A stretch of DNA of 64,000 bases, from positions 27,375 to 91,374 of the forward strand of contig NZ_NKHF01000040.1 in NCBI RefSeq assembly GCF_002744175.1, written 5' to 3'. The DNA is from Pseudoalteromonas piscicida (GTDB lineage Bacteria > Pseudomonadota > Gammaproteobacteria > Enterobacterales > Alteromonadaceae). The notes below the pieces were generated by a model. It was given only the letters and a program-made list of their open reading frames with translations, was not told where the DNA came from and made no database searches. Shown here piece by piece: positions 8,712-18,906 of the stretch. The position numbers and the translations under genes were made by a program. How positions within the stretch are numbered: the stretch's first letter is position 1; every line of letters starts with the position of its first letter.

Positions 8712-9308
8712 AGCCCGTGTCCTTGAAGTAACAGTTAATACTACATGAGAGTAAGTTTAGCAGCTCTTGTGATAATACTGTAATCGTCTATCAGTAAAAA
8801 CTATCAGAAAGTCTATACTATGGCGTTATAACGCAGACAATTATTGAATAACCGAGCGTTTTATATCGGTTTAACTCACAGTCAACGATTAAAATAAATA
8901 CAGTGTTTAAAAGCACCAAAATTTCAATCGCCTACAATATTAGAAAAGCTAACTTTTAAATTCCAGCTAAGGACTAAGTTGGCCTTACAAATTGTGCTAA
9001 AAGTACACTCATAACCTAAATGGACTAAGCTAGGAAATCATTGGTAGTTGACCGTTAAAAATTTCCCACTTGCCGCTGTTTCCTAAATTAGGAAAATCTA
9101 TGACATAGCATCACTCAGGTGATGCTATACCTCTAAACAGTCCGTTATTTAATTAAATAATACAAAAATATGCAACAATAATTTCGTTATTGATTAAATT
9201 ATAAACGTTGTGTAGACTCCCTGACCGCTTTAGTAAACAGTATCGAAATGCCATGTTTCTGCACCAATCAGTGCGCAACGGTTTTCCCTGTTAGATAAAA
9301 ACTTTAGG
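8712..9308. other. Gene-free region with palindromes
   Basis: Roughly 600 bp of AT-rich sequence with no convincing ORF. It holds three clear symmetric sites: the 12-bp palindrome GCGTTATAACGC at 8823-8834, TTTCCTAAATTAGGAAA at 9079-9095, and a 10-bp hairpin ATAGCATCAC/GTGATGCTAT at 9105-9128. These could be operators for the divergent yjbR gene and the small membrane protein gene, or parts of an untranslated RNA. No tRNA or known RNA family was recognised. Confidence 0.4.
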
Positions 9309-9315
9309 AGTATCA

Positions 9316-9507
9316 GTGGCTTTTATTATTATTTCAGTTGTGAGTGTTGTCGCTTTGTACCTGCAAACTTTATGGACTGGAATGCCAAGAAAGCGCTGGT
9401 TAAGTTTAGCCCTAGTGATGGGGCCTTTAGCGCTTATTCTATTTCGCGTGCATTACCGAAGAGCGTGGATGCGTCGTTGTGCAAGTTTAGTGATGTGGCG
9501 TGCGTAG
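9316..9507 (+). CDS. Small two-segment membrane protein, unknown function
   Basis: A 63-residue ORF with two hydrophobic segments (IIISVVSVVALYLQTLW and WLSLALVMGPLALILF) and a strongly basic C-terminal tail (VHYRRAWMRR). The start is GTG at 9316, preceded at five bases by AGGAG, a near-ideal ribosome site, which is the main reason to believe it. No family was recognised. It is convergent with the GGDEF-EAL gene and ends 23 bp from that gene's stop. Spurious translation of intergenic DNA cannot be excluded. Confidence 0.55.
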   Translation: MAFIIISVVSVVALYLQTLWTGMPRKRWLSLALVMGPLALILFRVHYRRAWMRRCASLVMWRA

Positions 9508-9529
9508 CTGTTTTGGGAATGTGGTGGTG

Positions 9530-11776
9530 TTACTGAACCAGCTGTAAGTTCGGTTTTTCGTTCGGAATATGTTGTTTTAAAAATTGCTCGAACTCAGTAC
9601 TTGAGAGCGGTTTTGAATAGTAGTAACCCTGCACAGTTTGGCAGTTTAATTGTTCTAAGATATTGAGCTGTACTTCATTTTCGACGCCCTCAGCAACCAC
9701 ATGAAGATCCAAGTTGTGCGCGATCGTAACAATAGAATCGACCATATTTTTACCACGTTCATTGCCCATATCATCGATAAATGCTTTATCTACTTTTAGG
9801 GTGTTAAGCGGAAATTGCTTAAGGTAAGCCAAAGACGAGTAACCGGTGCCAAAGTCATCCATGGCTAAGTGTATTCCTCTTGCACTTAACGAGCGCATTA
9901 TTGAAATTGCTTCTTTTGGATCATCCATTACCGTGCCTTCAGTGATTTCTAGTTCAAGAAAATACGAAGGAAGTTGATTTTTTTGCAAGATAATGTCGAT
10001 ACGTGTCGTCAGGTCGGGCAAACTGAACTGTTTTGCGGATAAGTTAACGGCGACTCGACCATTGAACAGCCCCTTATCAATCCAGCGCTTGACGTCATGG
10101 CAAGCCTTGTCGAGTACCACTTCACCGATCTCAATAATTTGACCCGTTTCTTCTGCAATGGGAATAAATACACCTGGGCTGATCACGCCTTTCTTTGGCG
10201 TAATAAAACGAACTAATGCTTCCATGCCCACAAGCTCACCCGTTTTGATATTCATTTTCGGCTGGTAGTAAACCACGAAGTGGTCTTCTTTAAGACCATA
10301 GCGCATCAGGTTTTCAATTTGTAGTCGCTTTACTGCCTGCTCATTCATTGAGTCGTTAAAGAATAAATAGTGGTTACCTTTTTGCTTCGCGTGATACATG
10401 GCAGTATCGGCATTTTTAAGCAAACTTTCTGGTGATTTACCATCTTCTGGGCACAATACAATGCCCACCGAAGAGGTGATCACTAACTCATGATTAGCAA
10501 TTTTAAACGGAGTCGCAATAGCGGCTAAAAACTGTTTTGCAGTGCGTGTAATGGTGTGAATATCGTTAGTGCCAGTAATAACAAGTGCAAACTCATCTCC
10601 ACCTAAGCGATAAAACGTATCTTGCTGTCGAGCCAGTTTATTCAGACGCATCGCTAGCTTTGCCAACAAGGTGTCTCCAAGCTGGTGCCCTAGCGAGTCG
10701 TTGATCTTTTTAAAGTTATCCAAATCGAATACCAGCAAAGCATGGTGTGCCCCTTGTTGTGACAGCTTTTGCAAGTTGGTGAAAAATAGGTTTCGGTTAG
10801 GTAAGCCTGTCGTGCGATCGCGATTGGATAAATTGTGCAGTTGTGATTCTGCCTTTTTCCGTTCAGTTAGGTCCGAATAAACCACCACATAGTTACTAAT
10901 TTGGCCATGGTTGTTCTTGATTTCATCAATAGTAATTTCAATTGGTAGCAGCACATCTGCGGCATTACGCAGTTTGAGTTCCTCTTGCCAATGTTCTGTT
11001 TGTTTGAGTTGAGACTTTACTTGCGCAACAAACTTATTGTCATAGCCGGGTAGGGTAAATTGTTTATTTAAATAATGCTCGCGTTGACCACCAAAGAGCT
11101 TAAGATAGCTTGGGTTTAGGTCCACTAAGTTATAGTTCTTGTCATAAATCGCAATGGCATCTGTCAGCGATTCGACGCACTTGGCAAACAGGTTCAACCT
11201 TTCTTCTGTGCTTTTAAAGTGGCTAATATCACGAACCGTTCCTGTCATTCTTAACGGGTTGAGATTTGCATCTTTTTCAATAATCTTGCCACGGTCTAAC
11301 ACCCAGTGATATTGACCGAGCTCATCTTTGATCCGATAACTCGCTTCAAAAAAAGGAGTCTTTTCTGCGAAATGTTGCTTCATTAACTTTTCGACAATTA
11401 ATAAATCTTGAGGATGGATCCGATGCTGGTTTGGAATAATATTCCCGGGCTTCGCCGAATTCATACCATATTTATCATTGATACGAACGATATCGCCAGA
11501 TTGAATATTCCAGTCCCACAGGGTATCGCCGCTTCCTTCGATGGTACTTTTAAAGCGTTGTTCTGAGTGCTTAAGTTGCTGCGTTGACTTTTTGAGTTGA
11601 TGGTTAGACCAAATAAGATAGGGAACACTGAGCAATGCGATGATACAAGGCACTAGCCAAGCGAGCTGAGCACTTGTTAATACACCAGCATCACCGGCAC
11701 AGGCTAAGTGCGGCATTAGTGCTAATAGAAGTGTATTAATAGTTATTGTTTTTATTTTTAGGCTCATAAAGTGCAT
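9530..11776 (-). CDS. Membrane-associated PAS-GGDEF-EAL cyclic-di-GMP protein
   Basis: A 748-residue protein. It has a signal-like segment (10-27), a membrane segment (35-56), a PAS/PAC domain (about 70-190, ending GTVRDIS), a second PAS (about 195-310), a GGDEF domain with an intact GGDEF at 392-396, and an EAL domain from about 485 with EAL at 519-521 and DDFGTGYSS further on. Both catalytic signatures are intact, so it could make or break c-di-GMP; dual-domain proteins often favour one direction. No partner gene adjoins it. An in-frame ATG three codons later is an alternative start. Confidence 0.9.
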   Translation of the reverse strand: MHFMSLKIKTITINTLLLALMPHLACAGDAGVLTSAQLAWLVPCIIALLSVPYLIWSNHQLKKSTQQLKHSEQRFKSTIEGSGDTLWDWNIQSGDIVRINDKYGMNSAKPGNIIPNQHRIHPQDLLIVEKLMKQHFAEKTPFFEASYRIKDELGQYHWVLDRGKIIEKDANLNPLRMTGTVRDISHFKSTEERLNLFAKCVESLTDAIAIYDKNYNLVDLNPSYLKLFGGQREHYLNKQFTLPGYDNKFVAQVKSQLKQTEHWQEELKLRNAADVLLPIEITIDEIKNNHGQISNYVVVYSDLTERKKAESQLHNLSNRDRTTGLPNRNLFFTNLQKLSQQGAHHALLVFDLDNFKKINDSLGHQLGDTLLAKLAMRLNKLARQQDTFYRLGGDEFALVITGTNDIHTITRTAKQFLAAIATPFKIANHELVITSSVGIVLCPEDGKSPESLLKNADTAMYHAKQKGNHYLFFNDSMNEQAVKRLQIENLMRYGLKEDHFVVYYQPKMNIKTGELVGMEALVRFITPKKGVISPGVFIPIAEETGQIIEIGEVVLDKACHDVKRWIDKGLFNGRVAVNLSAKQFSLPDLTTRIDIILQKNQLPSYFLELEITEGTVMDDPKEAISIMRSLSARGIHLAMDDFGTGYSSLAYLKQFPLNTLKVDKAFIDDMGNERGKNMVDSIVTIAHNLDLHVVAEGVENEVQLNILEQLNCQTVQGYYYSKPLSSTEFEQFLKQHIPNEKPNLQLVQ

Positions 11777-11910
11777 AACTCAAAACTGCGATCTCTAATC
11801 TAAATCAAGCCTGTGTCGTAGTCAAAAGGAAAACGTTGATTAAGGGAAAATTCAGCTTAATTCAGGTTTTTAACAATAGAGAAACAAAGTTTTGGATGAA
11901 ATTCATTATG

Positions 11911-11955
11911 ATAAAAAGAAAAAGTAGGCGCTTTTTGCGGTGTTTGCAGCGCCTA
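11911..11955 (-). terminator. Probable terminator of the M16 protease gene
   Basis: On the minus strand the stem TAGGCGCT/AGCGCCTA (8 bp, 15-nt loop) is followed by a T-rich tract (CTTTTTCTTTTT). It lies about 50 bp past the stop of the frameshifted protease gene. Confidence 0.6.
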
Positions 11956-12004
11956 TTATTGAGTGGTTAAATGAGGAAAGTTGCAGTTGGAGTTAACTTC
12001 CCCG

Positions 12005-14673
12005 TTAGTTGCACCGCAAGAGCAATCTTGGTGCATCAGGTTTAAGCATTTCATCGATATAGAGGAGTATATCTTGACGCTCTAATTTCGCTAAGGCATC
12101 AATTAGTCGTTGTTGCATATCAAATTGATGAAAATCATTGGTGATAGAGATCCAAAGTCGCTGCGCTCTTAGTCTTAGGTTTTTGTCTTGTTCGGAGATC
12201 TGTAACAGCAGGCTCTCTTTCGAGCGCTGCCAGTCAGTCTCATCAAGTTGGTGCAATTGCGCGGAGAAGGCACTTAAAAACTCATAGTGACGTTTCAGTA
12301 GATGTTCACTGTCAAAATTAGGTGACTGAATATAAAAAGCGATCCCTGCACGGGTATTAAATGGTGCGTAGCCTGCGCCCACCAAATAGCCAAGTTGTTC
12401 TTTAGTACGCAGCTGCTCAAAATAGTCTTGATTAATAAGGTTGTTGACCGCCATCATGGTGACTTTTTCTTTTACTGAATCCGTTCGTGATTGAAAATAT
12501 TCTATAAAGGCATGATCGCTTCCTTCACGTTGAACTTGCTGAGTTTCAACTGTGGTTATTTCATTAAGCGGGCGTTTTAAATCATCCAAGATTTCACTGC
12601 TTGAAAATAATCCATGCACCGATGTTTTTAACTTTTCAGCGTGCTTTCGTTGCCAGTTACCGTGCATAAATGCTTTAACATGAATGGCTGAAAAAAATTG
12701 CTTTCGGAATAACTGAAACTCATTAAAGCTCGCGCTTTTCAGCGCCACAGCTAAATCTTCGGGACTTGGATTCCATGGCATAAGGTGCGCACGAGGCGGC
12801 TGAACAGTTCGCTAACGGGTTTATTTTTATTGTGGTTTTTCCAGTGTCGGATCAATTGCTTTTTATATTCGGCAAAACGTGCGGCATGAATAGGTTGATT
12901 GAGCAGTGCTTCCACAAGCTCTAATACCAAGGTAATTTGGTTCCCTGTGAGGCCAGCCGTATGCAGAGTTAACCCACCTTGATGGGAGTTAATATGGTAG
13001 CTGAGCCCCGCCAGTTCGGCACTGTAAAAGCGCTCGGCCACCGCATCCATAAAGAGATCGGCAAATAATCGTGATAGGGCCATATGTTTATGGCAGGTGA
13101 CCGAAGGAGCCGAGTCTATTTCTAGATAAAAGTGGCCTTTGGTAACCCGGAACGTTAGATCCTGTTTAAACCAAAACTCGAATCCTGGCTGATCCGCCAA
13201 CCGGATCGGGGTGTCTTGTTCTGATTCAACTTCATGCAGTGGATTCTTTGCACTGAGATAAGGGTTAATTGAAGGCAATGACATCTGCGGTAGTGGCATA
13301 TGCACATTGTACAGAGACTCTATCCAGTCTTTCGCAATGGGCGCTACACTATACGGTGTGTTGTACCATTTGGCCTTTTTATCTACCGTTACATTAGGGT
13401 GTATTAACACCAAGCGCATATTGGTTGGGCAAAGGTGCATTAATAGCTTTTCGTGCTGCTCAACCGAAAAACCATCCATGCGGTAGTCACCGTAAAGAAA
13501 GTCTTCTTGTGCATAGTGGTGCATATTGACGCTAATAGAGTTAACCCAATCCAGTATACGTCCTACTTCTTGGTTATCAAACGCGATGTCTAGCAGTGTG
13601 CTTTTATCTTGATATAGCCGAGGAAGTGCAGCTGTGTTTTGTTTGATCAGGGCCAAGTATTCAAATAACATCTCGACGATGTCTTCGTAATATTCAATGC
13701 CTTCATCGGTTAGGGCAAAACTAATATTAAAATCACGAAAATTACTGCCTGTGATCCCGCCGCCTGCGGAAAGAGCGTTTATCCATCCTTGTGATTTAAG
13801 GATTGAATACAGTGAGCCTTTGCCCTCATATCCCAAAAGATGTGCCAGAAAGCTCACACTTTTGTGGCGATACAAGTCTTCGGGGTTCGGCATAGCAAAG
13901 CTGACGATAAGCTTTTGCATATGCTTTCGAGGCTTAATTTGTAATTCCAGCTGTAGATCGTTTTCCCGATACATAGGCGCTTGAATAGCGACCTTTTTCT
14001 TTTGTGTGCCTTTGATATTGGCAAAGGGTAAGCAATACTTGTGGAGTGTCGCCAGTGGTTGTGGCGCAGCAATAACTAAGGTCATCCACTGGGCTTGGTA
14101 GTGGGTATTAAAAAAGCTGCGTAATTCCGACGCGATATTTTTCCCCCGATCTGCCAGTGTATCTCGAGTACCAACTGAAAACTTAGAAAAAGGATGCTGA
14201 GGATTGATGGTCTCTTTATGCACTTGATAAATGCGGCGGCCATCATCTTTTATTTTCATTTTGAATTCTGCATCAATGGCTTCGCGTTCTTTTTCTGTGT
14301 CGCTCTCACTGAGTAGTGGTGAGACAAAAAACTGGCTAAATCGGTCTAATGCTTCATCTAGCTTCTCAGCGTCACAATCAAAGTAGTAGCTTGAGTGCTC
14401 AGTACCCGTCCAGGCATTGCTTTGCCCGCCATACTGACTAATAAATTGAGAAAAGCCGCCTGAATCAGGATGTTCAACTGTGCCCAAGAACAACATATGT
14501 TCTAGAAAGTGAGCCATTCCTTGACGGTCATCAGGATCGTCAAAGTGACCGACATTGACGGTTAATGATACGGCGCACTTTGCTGTTGATTCATCATTGA
14601 TCAACAAGACTCTAAGACCATTGTCCAGTGTTAAGTATTGGTACTGCCGATTATCATTATTACTCAGTTTCAA
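12005..14673 (-). pseudogene. Pitrilysin-like M16 zinc protease, interrupted by a frameshift
   Basis: Two minus-strand reading frames together make one pitrilysin/insulysin-type protease of about 900 residues. The first (14673 to 12751, 640 aa) holds the zinc motif HFLEH (about residues 55-59, inverted HxxEH) and the downstream Glu of EREAIDAEF, i.e. the whole catalytic half. It ends abnormally after SRLVRT, where the other frame (12781 to 12005) takes up with MPWNPSPEDLAVALKS, the normal continuation of the C-terminal chamber half. The join needs one extra base near 12780. This is either a real one-base deletion or a sequencing error; no slippery heptamer for programmed shifting is evident. 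The truncated product would lack the C-terminal domain that closes the chamber. Orthologues are periplasmic or cytoplasmic oligopeptidases. Confidence 0.85.
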
Positions 14674-14951
14674 TATGCTGCTGCCGATAAGTTAGTTAAA
14701 AGATAGATGAAGGTAAGTAGAATTTCATTTCATGTTAATCCTTCATTTGTTTTAATATAGCGAACAAACCAGTGAGATAGCTACCGGTTTGAAAGAAAAT
14801 AATATCAAGCTGCTTAATTAAAGTAATCAACGCGAAAGTGGATCAAGCACACCATGGACCAAAAAGGTATTAAAGATAACCCACAGGCCCATTACTAGAG
14901 CTTGGTGACTAACTCATTTAGAGTGATACAAATTATAAGGTGTTGAACAGT

Positions 14952-15413
14952 ATGAAGACTATCTTGATAATGCGCCATGGTGAAGCTCAACCTGTTCAGG
15001 CTGATGACGCAAGTCGAGCGCTTACAGAGCAAGGTGTGGATCAGGCCAAAGCGATGGGAGAGTGGTTGAAGCAATACTTTCGCATCGATGCCGCCCTGGT
15101 TAGCCCATTTGTCAGAGCACAGCAGACGGCGGAGCAAGTCCTCGCATTACAATCTCCACAGTTTATAGAAACGTGTCCCGATATCGTGCCTAGTGGCTCT
15201 GCAAGCACTGCGATTGATTATCTTGAAACCTTAATTTCCATGCATCCAGAACATCAGACGTGGATAATGGTTGCACATATGCCAATTGTCAGCTATTTGG
15301 TTGACCGTTTATGCCCTGACACTATGCCTATTTTTTCAACCGCTGCGGTGGCGGTTATTGAATATAATGAAGCAACAGGGCGAGCTGAACTCACCGCAAT
15401 GCAATTACCGTAA
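14952..15413 (+). CDS. sixA: Phosphohistidine phosphatase SixA
   Basis: A histidine-phosphatase family protein of 153 residues with the RHG motif in ILIMRHGEAQP at the N-terminus and the second catalytic His in MVAHMPIVSYL near residue 110. The length matches SixA, which in E. coli dephosphorylates HPt domains such as that of ArcB and the phosphotransferase protein NPr. The start chosen is the ATG at 14952, preceded by ATAAGG; the reading frame is also open from a GTG at 14940. It is divergent from the M16 protease gene with about 280 bp between. Confidence 0.88.
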   Translation: MKTILIMRHGEAQPVQADDASRALTEQGVDQAKAMGEWLKQYFRIDAALVSPFVRAQQTAEQVLALQSPQFIETCPDIVPSGSASTAIDYLETLISMHPEHQTWIMVAHMPIVSYLVDRLCPDTMPIFSTAAVAVIEYNEATGRAELTAMQLP

Positions 15414-15958
15414 ACCTTTCAATTAACTAGATCGATTAAAGTTCACAGTAATCGGTCTAATGTCCTCTTTTTAATTTTCATTGAACTTTATCATTACGCC
15501 AATGTCATAGCTTTGACATTGCAATCATGAATACCCTTTTAACTGATGCATTTGTTTGGGCGCAAATGCATGAGTTTATTTCACTGTGGAGTTTCGACCC
15601 TCTACCGTGGATTTGTTATGGGTAAAATTGGTTTTTTAGAACTGATATGCATATAAGTTTAAAGGACAATTGTCCGCTTTTTTATCTTTTTTGTTGCTAA
15701 ATGTTGTAAACTGTCAGCTAACGTCGCTGAAAGTTGCAAAAAAATTGATTTTTTAGTTCGGTTTAACAAGCAAAGTATAAATTACCTGCTATAATTAGCG
15801 CCGTCTCGTTCAGCCTTACAAAGTTGTCTAGCACTCTCGACAGTAAGGTCCGCGATATGTCTATTAATCGCGAAAAATTGAACGTTCACGCCAAAGTGAA
15901 ACGGCGCCCAAATATTAAACCGTTGAACAAAGAGTGCACTAAAAGGTCGAAAACCAAC
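15414..15958. promoter_or_regulatory. Long leader region upstream of the TonB receptor
   Basis: About 545 bp without a gene. Hairpins are seen at 15500-15519 (AATGTCA/TGACATT) and about 15547-15570 (TGCATTTG/CAAATGCA). An extended -10 promoter, TGCTATAAT, has its TATAAT at 15790-15795, giving a leader of about 150 nt before the receptor start. The frame is open from 15824, but the signal peptide begins only at 15959, so the upstream codons are taken as leader. No cobalamin riboswitch core was recognised. Confidence 0.5.
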
Positions 15959-18253
15959 ATGAAAGCAATGAAAAGATCTACGTTAGCTACCCTTATCAAT
16001 GCTACGTTGTTCTCTGCTGTGGCAGGTACTTCATTTTCTGCACTTGCTGAGGAAGAGCAAGCCAACAAGAATCAACTAGAAGTTATTCAAATCACCGCAC
16101 GTAAACGTGTTGAAAACGCTCAGGAAGTGCCTGTGTCTGTTTCAGCGCTACAAGGTGATAACTTGAATGCTTATAGCTCTGCGGGTATGGACATTCGCTT
16201 TATGAACGCGAAGATCCCAAGTTTATCGGTAGAGTCTTCGTTTGGTCGTACTTTCCCACGTTTTTATGTACGTGGTTTAGGTAACACAGATTTCGATCTA
16301 AACGCTTCACAACCAGTATCATTGGTGGTTGACGAAGTTGTGCAAGAAAACCCTATTCTAAAAGGTTTCCCTGTATTTGATATTTCACGTATCGAAGTGC
16401 TACGTGGTCCACAGGGAACACTATTCGGTCGTAATACACCTGCCGGCCTAGTTAAGTTTGATACCGTAAAACCAAGCCAAGAGTTTGATGGTTATGCTGC
16501 ACTCTCTTATGGAAGCCGCGGCGCTACTGACTTTGAAGGGGCTGTAGGAGGCTCGGTAACTGATCGTTTATCGACACGTATTTCTGCACTATGGCAAGAG
16601 CAAGAAGATTATATCGATGTAAAAGCACCAGGTTTCGAAAAAGCAGATTCTTTAGGTGGTTACAGCGAACAAGCAGTTCGTTTACAATTCTTATATGAAG
16701 GCGACGACTTCACAGGCCTGTTAAACTATCACTATCGTGATTTAGATGGGCGTCCTATTGCATTCCGTGCAAACTTAATCGAGCAAGGCTCAAACAACAT
16801 CAATCCGCTATACGATAACGATGTTGTTTACCACGACGCGGCATCTCGCTCGACACAACAAGTTGAAACTCAGGGCTTGAGTCTAAAACTTGAGTGGGAT
16901 CTATCTGAGCATACGGTGACCTCGATAACCGCATGGGAAAGTGCCGAAATTTATTCACGTGCAGACGTGGATGGCGGTTACGGTCCAAATGATGATGGCG
17001 TATCAGGCCCGGGTTTGATCATATTCACTTCAGAAACTGCGGATGTTATTCCTGAGCATAATCAGTATACACAAGAGTTGCGCTTATCAAGCAACTTCTC
17101 TGGCGATTACAACTATCAAGTAGGTGTTTTCTTATTTGAAGAAGACCTAAATATTGAAAGCTATAGCTTCAATACTAATGGTTATGATTCTGCGTATGCG
17201 CAGTATGGCGTGCAAAATGGTTACGCATTCCAAGATCAAGATACTTCTGCATGGGCTATCTTTGGTTCATTCGATTACTCAGTATCTGATGATTTAAAAG
17301 TAACAGCTGGCTTACGTTATTCTGATGATGAAAAAGACTTTTACGCTAAGCGTACGCAAAGTCCTAACGGTGCAGCAGACTTTAAAGAAGTGTGGGCAAA
17401 TCCAAGCGATAGTCACGTCAGCTGGGACTTAAGTGCAACTTACAAGTTAACTGACGATGTTAACCTGTTTGGTCGCATTGCAAATGGTTTCCGTGCACCA
17501 AGTGTTCAAGGCCGTATTTTATTCGGCGATGAGGCGACAGTTGCTAAGTCAGAAACGAGTAACTCAATCGAAGCTGGTATCAAGTCAGACGTATTAGATG
17601 GCCAAGGCCGTGTAAATGCAACTGTGTTCTATTATCAAATGGATGATCAGCAACTGACAGCTGTTGGTGGTGGTTCTAACTTCAACCGTCTAATCAATGC
17701 CGATAAGACTACGGGTTATGGATTTGAACTAGACACTGAGTGGGTGTTAACAGATGAGCTGAATGCGACATTCAATCTGAGCTATAACAACACCGAGCTT
17801 GACGATAATGACCTAGCTGTTGCTGTTTGTGCGCAGTGTACTGTTACTGACCCAACTTATATGGTTGAAGGCCCGTTTGGCCCTGAACCGCGTGCAATCT
17901 TAGATGGCAATAGCTTGCCTCATGCTCCAGAGTGGATTGCCAATGCGACACTTCGTTACACCAAAGAGTTAGAAGGTGGTGAATTCTTCGTATACGGTGA
18001 TATGTCTTACCGTAGTGAAATCGACTTTTTCCTATACAAGTCGGTAGAATTTGAAGGTGAAGCATTATTCGAAACCGGTTTACGCACAGGCTACATGTGG
18101 TTCTCTGGTGACAACGAGTATGAAGTATCAGCATTTGTTCGTAACTTATTCGATGAACAAGTTGTGATTGGTGGTGTAGACTTCAACAACAACACTGGTA
18201 TGTTAAATCAAGAACGCTTCATTGGTGCTGAATTTAAAGTGAAATTCTTCTAA
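15959..18253 (+). CDS. TonB-dependent outer-membrane receptor
   Basis: A 764-residue protein from the ATG at 15959. It has a signal peptide (MKAMKRSTLATLINATLFSA, cleaved after SALA), a TonB-box-like segment (LEVIQITA), a plug domain with VPVSVSAL and the conserved ISRIEVLRGPQGTLFGRN, and a 22-strand barrel ending in Phe (KVKFF), the outer-membrane targeting residue. Such receptors take up iron chelates, glycans or other scarce solutes using TonB-ExbBD. The substrate cannot be told. AAAAGG lies 12 bases before the ATG. No transporter or enzyme genes adjoin, so it is an orphan receptor. A strong terminator follows. Confidence 0.92.
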   Translation: MKAMKRSTLATLINATLFSAVAGTSFSALAEEEQANKNQLEVIQITARKRVENAQEVPVSVSALQGDNLNAYSSAGMDIRFMNAKIPSLSVESSFGRTFPRFYVRGLGNTDFDLNASQPVSLVVDEVVQENPILKGFPVFDISRIEVLRGPQGTLFGRNTPAGLVKFDTVKPSQEFDGYAALSYGSRGATDFEGAVGGSVTDRLSTRISALWQEQEDYIDVKAPGFEKADSLGGYSEQAVRLQFLYEGDDFTGLLNYHYRDLDGRPIAFRANLIEQGSNNINPLYDNDVVYHDAASRSTQQVETQGLSLKLEWDLSEHTVTSITAWESAEIYSRADVDGGYGPNDDGVSGPGLIIFTSETADVIPEHNQYTQELRLSSNFSGDYNYQVGVFLFEEDLNIESYSFNTNGYDSAYAQYGVQNGYAFQDQDTSAWAIFGSFDYSVSDDLKVTAGLRYSDDEKDFYAKRTQSPNGAADFKEVWANPSDSHVSWDLSATYKLTDDVNLFGRIANGFRAPSVQGRILFGDEATVAKSETSNSIEAGIKSDVLDGQGRVNATVFYYQMDDQQLTAVGGGSNFNRLINADKTTGYGFELDTEWVLTDELNATFNLSYNNTELDDNDLAVAVCAQCTVTDPTYMVEGPFGPEPRAILDGNSLPHAPEWIANATLRYTKELEGGEFFVYGDMSYRSEIDFFLYKSVEFEGEALFETGLRTGYMWFSGDNEYEVSAFVRNLFDEQVVIGGVDFNNNTGMLNQERFIGAEFKVKFF

Positions 18254-18284
18254 TTCACGCTACAGTGACTATAATAGCGTAACG

Positions 18285-18309
18285 AAAGCCCGCATCAAGC
18301 GGGCTTTTT
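18285..18309 (+). terminator. Rho-independent terminator of the TonB receptor gene
   Basis: A perfect 9-bp GC-rich stem (AAAGCCCGC/GCGGGCTTT), 5-nt loop and T run lie about 30 bp after the stop codon. Confidence 0.9.
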
Positions 18310-18330
18310 AATGAGCTTAGACTTGAAGCA

Positions 18331-18524
18331 ATACCATTTTATCTTAATACTTGCTCAATTTGAGAGAGTAAATCGGCGCCAACAGCGTTAAAAATTTCTT
18401 ATTTAGAGCATCTAAATAGCAAAGTTTTTGCCGTTTTGACGTCTTGGCGTGAGTAGGATGCGGCAGCAGAGTTATCGATAAGGTTTTCTCGTCTCAGAGA
18501 GCACTTAATTAAGCTAATTGGCAT
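18331..18524. repeat. Dispersed TIR repeat, copy B (MITE-like)
   Basis: About 194 bp, beginning ATACCATTTTATCTTAAT and ending CTTAATTAAGCTAATTGGCAT. It shares the left-arm block TTGCTCAATTTGAG and an internal block (TTAGAGCATCTAAATAGCAA, then TTTTTGCC) with the other copies. It sits directly after the TonB receptor terminator. Confidence 0.75.
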
Positions 18525-18591
18525 AACATCGTGTTTTTAGTCATGGTTATTTTGGCTTCAAGTTAATGAAATTTTTATGATAGGAGTGGTT

Positions 18592-18888
18592 ATGTCAGGT
18601 TTTTGGAATTATCGAGTGATATATTGTGAAGCAACGAAAGAAGAAGCAGCTTTATATCAAATCCATGAGGTAGAGTATAACCTTAATGGCAAGGTAACAA
18701 ATTGGTCTGAAACTGGGGCTGCACCATTTGGTCGCACCATTGAAGAGCTACAAGCGGACGCAGAGAGACTAAAATCGGCATTTGATAAACCAGTCTTAAA
18801 AGTATTAAGACAACCTCGTGGTTATACACTTGTAGAAGTGGAGACCGGTGAAGAAGCCACTGCAGAGCCGCCTGCTGGACTAAAATAA
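18592..18888 (+). CDS. Conserved small protein, unknown function
   Basis: A 98-residue soluble protein starting at the ATG at 18592 (MSGFWNYRVIYCE), preceded by TAGGAG. The sequence alternates charged and aromatic residues, with WSETGAAPFGRTIEELQADAERLKSAF resembling an amphipathic helix; the tail is acidic. I do not recognise a named family, though short proteins of this composition are common near HAD genes in Alteromonadales. It ends 18 bp before the HAD phosphatase start, suggesting co-transcription. Confidence 0.72.
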   Translation: MSGFWNYRVIYCEATKEEAALYQIHEVEYNLNGKVTNWSETGAAPFGRTIEELQADAERLKSAFDKPVLKVLRQPRGYTLVEVETGEEATAEPPAGLK

Positions 18889-18906
18889 CAAAATGAAGGG
18901 GTGCGA

